Assembly (NCBI RefSeq): GCF_024586455.1
Contig: NC_065921.1
Span: forward strand, 25,858,635 to 25,922,634
DNA: 64,000 nucleotides
DNA from: Bactrocera neohumeralis
Taxonomy: Eukaryota > Arthropoda > Insecta > Diptera > Tephritidae
Reading direction: 5' to 3'
Positions 61,381-64,000 of the stretch are shown here, piece by piece. Numbering within the stretch: position 1 is the first letter of the stretch; the number at the start of each line of letters is the position of its first letter. The translations under genes were made by a program, and so were the position numbers. The notes beneath the pieces are model-generated. The model made no database searches, was not told the origin of the DNA, and saw only the letters and a list, made by a program, of their open reading frames with translations.

Positions 61381-62191
61381 AATTTTATCGATTTTAGGCA
61401 TTTGTTTTTGCTAGAGCTTTCGTTGACTTGCCTAACGATTCAAATTACGATCCGCGATTTGAGGTTTTAGACTCTTGGAATACTATCAAGAAAATAAAGT
61501 ATTATATTAATTTATAAAATTTAATTAATGAGCATGAGTAAATAGTTCTAACTAGTAACTTTCCAGGGACAACCCAAATGTTCTGGTATGAAATGAATTG
61601 ATTGGGAAACACTGACTTCCGTATGGTATATCTGCATTGTATGTATGCAGAAGCTTGCATACATACATATAATTTTATAAATAGCACTCATATCGATGTG
61701 TGTGTGTGTTGTCAAGCGGCTGAGTGAATGCGCAATGTCATTAATATGTATTTATGCGTGTAGTAAGTGAGTAAGAGTGCTTAATCAAGCGGAAGTCAGA
61801 TATTAAAATAAAAGAAAATACTACTGCAGACGCATATGATTATAGATATCACACACACACACATACACGCGCGAACAAACTGCTGACCAGTGACATTTAA
61901 AAAAAGAATAATGTATATATGCACATATGTATGTATGTGTTAGTGCGTAAGTATGTAAATAAAATATAAGCATTGAGCCAATATCACAAGTGGCAGCCGG
62001 CAAAGGAAAGTCATCAAAAATCATTGTCGTAAAATTCTTACACGATTCTCTAGACTGGCTGCCGTCAAGTGCCAAGTGCTTGCGCTCCTCTGCTAAGCGT
62101 TTTTCTTGTATTATTTTAGCACTTTGTTTTGCTGAACGTGGAAGTTGCTGTACCTAGTGTTGTTGTATTTACACAAACCTACATATATTAC

Positions 62192-62301
62192 TTTGTTTTT
62201 GTTGTTGCCGCGCGGGTAATCTCTTGTTGGTGGTGTGATTGGCGCCAAAGCCCAGCGGTTGGGGCAGCATTGGTGGCGCCGCATTTTGGGTGTGGGTGAA
62301 A
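62192..62301 (-). CDS. Candidate upstream exon, possibly of the NCKAP5-like gene
   Basis: The minus-strand 110-nt segment has a strong acceptor (CTAAT branch-like site, pyrimidines, GGCAG) and a moderate donor (AAA|GTAATA). One frame ends in phase 0, which would splice correctly to the exon at 55450, but the frame with the best coding look (NAAPPMLPQPLGFGANHT) ends in phase 1 and would need an intermediate exon. It could be part of another gene or not an exon. Confidence 0.3.
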
Positions 62302-62844
62302 CTGCCGCCACAGCAATGAGATTAGACACAAGACAGTAGCTAAGCAAATGACATGTTCGTTTGACATGACATGACAGGCGAGTTGGCACGCCAGAAGGCT
62401 GGAGGTCGTCTCAGCTATTTTGTGGCGCTTTGTGCTTTGACGTCGGTGTTCTTACTTCTTCAGCCTAATCTCGCTATGTAAGTTGTTAGTGATATTTATT
62501 TTTTAACTGGTTTCTGGGGTGCAGTTTTGGCTTAGTTACAATCACCAAGGTACGTACTGATAAATACGTACATAGTATATGATATAGGGAGCGATAAAAG
62601 TATGAGCTATGCATGCTGAGGAACGGGGCTGTACTGTTCCATTTTTTTAATTAAAATTAACTGCAAGTTTTTTTTTTGAGATTTTTGGTATGGTGGACTT
62701 TTTTATATAAAAATTGGAGAAACATTTTTTTCCTTCCAATTCAATGAGTGTTTAAATGAGTAGGTATAAATTCCCCCTACAATTACACCGCTCCATCTGG
62801 AAAAGTAAGTGCACATTCTAACACACTTTATCTAATATATAGTT

Positions 62845-63700
62845 TCAAAGCTTGGGAGGAAGGTTGGTGGAGGGGTTTACTGTCAGCAGATCTCTATCAA
62901 CTCCATCGTCAGACTTCCTGACTATTGCAGTGTCTTCCAAGCCGAGGCTGCAGCCATTAAGGTAGCAGTAGATTTATTGCTCCGGAGTACAGTTTCCTTC
63001 AGAGAAGTGACCATCCACTCAGATAGCAGAGCGGCTGGCCTTGAAATCATTAACAGTGCCTTCAGAGTTGGTCATGGAGTGTTTAACCTCACTATTATTA
63101 GCATCGAGTGTCTTTGTGATAAGACCGGTATGGATGCCGGGTCATGGCGGCATCGCAGGAAATTGTATAGCTGATGAGCTAGCAAGAAAAGGCACCCTAG
63201 AACCGCTAACGGTAGATTGGAAGTGGGTCGGTGCGCCTGTATCCTCCTGTGTTCTACTACTAGATAGCTGGGCTTCGCGTAAGCTTGGCCAGCGCTGGGC
63301 CACCATCGGTAAATGCGCTGTCGCTAAAGGCTTTTGGCTCAAAATTGATTGCAAGAGATCTCTTTGCCCTCAGTAAGGCTAGTCCAATCATGAGACAGGA
63401 CATTCCCTATTCGCGTCCATTCTGTAAGGTTGGGGATATTAACAGAAGTCATATGCAGAAGTTATATGTAAGACGATGAGGTGGAATATGTCTTGCGTTT
63501 GGTAGGTCTAGACTTAAACACTTAGGAGCGCATATCTTCAGACATCCCACCGAACTGGCGGGAGCGGAAATTAAACGTCTGTGCAAATTTGTATTGGCTA
63601 CTAAGCGTTTTGCTAATTTATAAGCTCGAAGGCAGCGATTCTTCTTTTCTATGGCTTCACAAAGGACTACGTACAGCAGGCCACGTGCGATCTCTTTAGA
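62845..63700 (+). mobile_element. I-like non-LTR retrotransposon copy, inverted relative to 60225-61065
   Basis: The plus strand carries the same RNase H region: AVDLLLRSTVSFREVTIHSDSRA, MPGHGGIAGNCIADELARKGTLEPL and, after frameshifts, HIFRHPTELAGAEIKRLCKFVLATKRFANL. It begins at the same CTTGGGAGGAAGG sequence where the other copy's preserved part begins. Confidence 0.85.
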
Positions 63701-64000
63701 TCAGCAATTTAACGTAACCCAAATATACCAAACCACTATAAACCACATCTGAGGACACCACACTCACACATCTCCCCACACAGGTCAACATAACACACCA
63801 CACCACACCGCTCCTGTACACCTCCGCTAATAAAAAGGATGGTCTCTGCAGCAGATTCACTTCATTCGATTATACTTTCCGGCACGAAAGCGATTGTACG
63901 CGCATCCACGTTCTCGATCATACAGCGAGCCACCGCATTTGTCAGCTAATTCGACACGTTAGCGGTCCTGTGCGCTACGGCCAAATTGACACAACCTTCG
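63701..64000. other. Unassigned right edge
   Basis: A CA-rich segment (63750-63810) leads into more balanced, possibly coding sequence. On the plus strand a short frame reads RIHVLDHTASHRICQLIRHVSGPVR, continuing off the window. I cannot identify it. Confidence 0.3.

Overview
The window is nuclear DNA from a fly, most likely a higher (schizophoran) fly and possibly a tephritid. It is AT-rich, with small exons joined by GT-AG introns and many decayed Tc1/mariner and non-LTR transposons. The clearest genes match Drosophila oxen (ox), mRpL18, Tafazzin (Taz) and mos. Their Drosophila gene numbers (CG8764, CG8766 and CG8767 for ox, Taz and mos) suggest a conserved neighbourhood. The species cannot be fixed from the sequence.

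Layout. 0.4-4.1 kb holds two small membrane-protein gene models on the minus strand, with a tRNA-Ser(CGA) between them. 4.7-5.7 kb holds ox (complex III subunit 9, plus) and mRpL18 (mitoribosome, minus), which converge tail to tail. 6.3-21.7 kb is Taz (cardiolipin transacylase, plus). A phase-compatible upstream exon could give it a longer N-terminus, and its 11 kb intron is filled with repeats. 25.7-28.5 kb is the Mos kinase gene, whose start codon is split by an intron. 31-36 kb is extremely AT-rich and includes a degenerate tandem array of roughly 100-125 bp units. 36.4-55.5 kb (minus) is the 3' half of a gene related to NCKAP5/NCKAP5L, with C-terminal SxIP-type motifs. Its 14.4 kb intron contains a complete Delta-class GST gene (44.2-45.0 kb) with its own TATA/Inr promoter. 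55.5-64 kb is almost entirely transposon debris, with one possible upstream exon at 62.2 kb.

Repeats. At least eight mariner-like copies or fragments from several lineages are present, all apparently dead. Two of them share one internal deletion junction. Non-LTR remnants include an I-like RNase H region present twice as an inverted pair (60.2 and 62.9 kb), an element 3' end whose stop codon runs directly into (CCTAA)3, and three RTE-like 3' ends. The most distinctive repeat is a dispersed ~650-800 bp family with a 9-bp-arm palindrome (TATACCCTG/CAGGGTATA) at one end, a CTTCGG...CCGAAG hairpin at the other, and 3-4 internal subrepeats of about 145-175 bp. It carries no recognisable coding capacity and serves as a landing site for other transposons.

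Function. ox, mRpL18 and Taz all act in mitochondria, so the left third is a loose cluster of nuclear genes for mitochondrial function. mos (germline MAPKKK), the cytoskeletal NCKAP5-like gene and the GST have no evident functional link to it.
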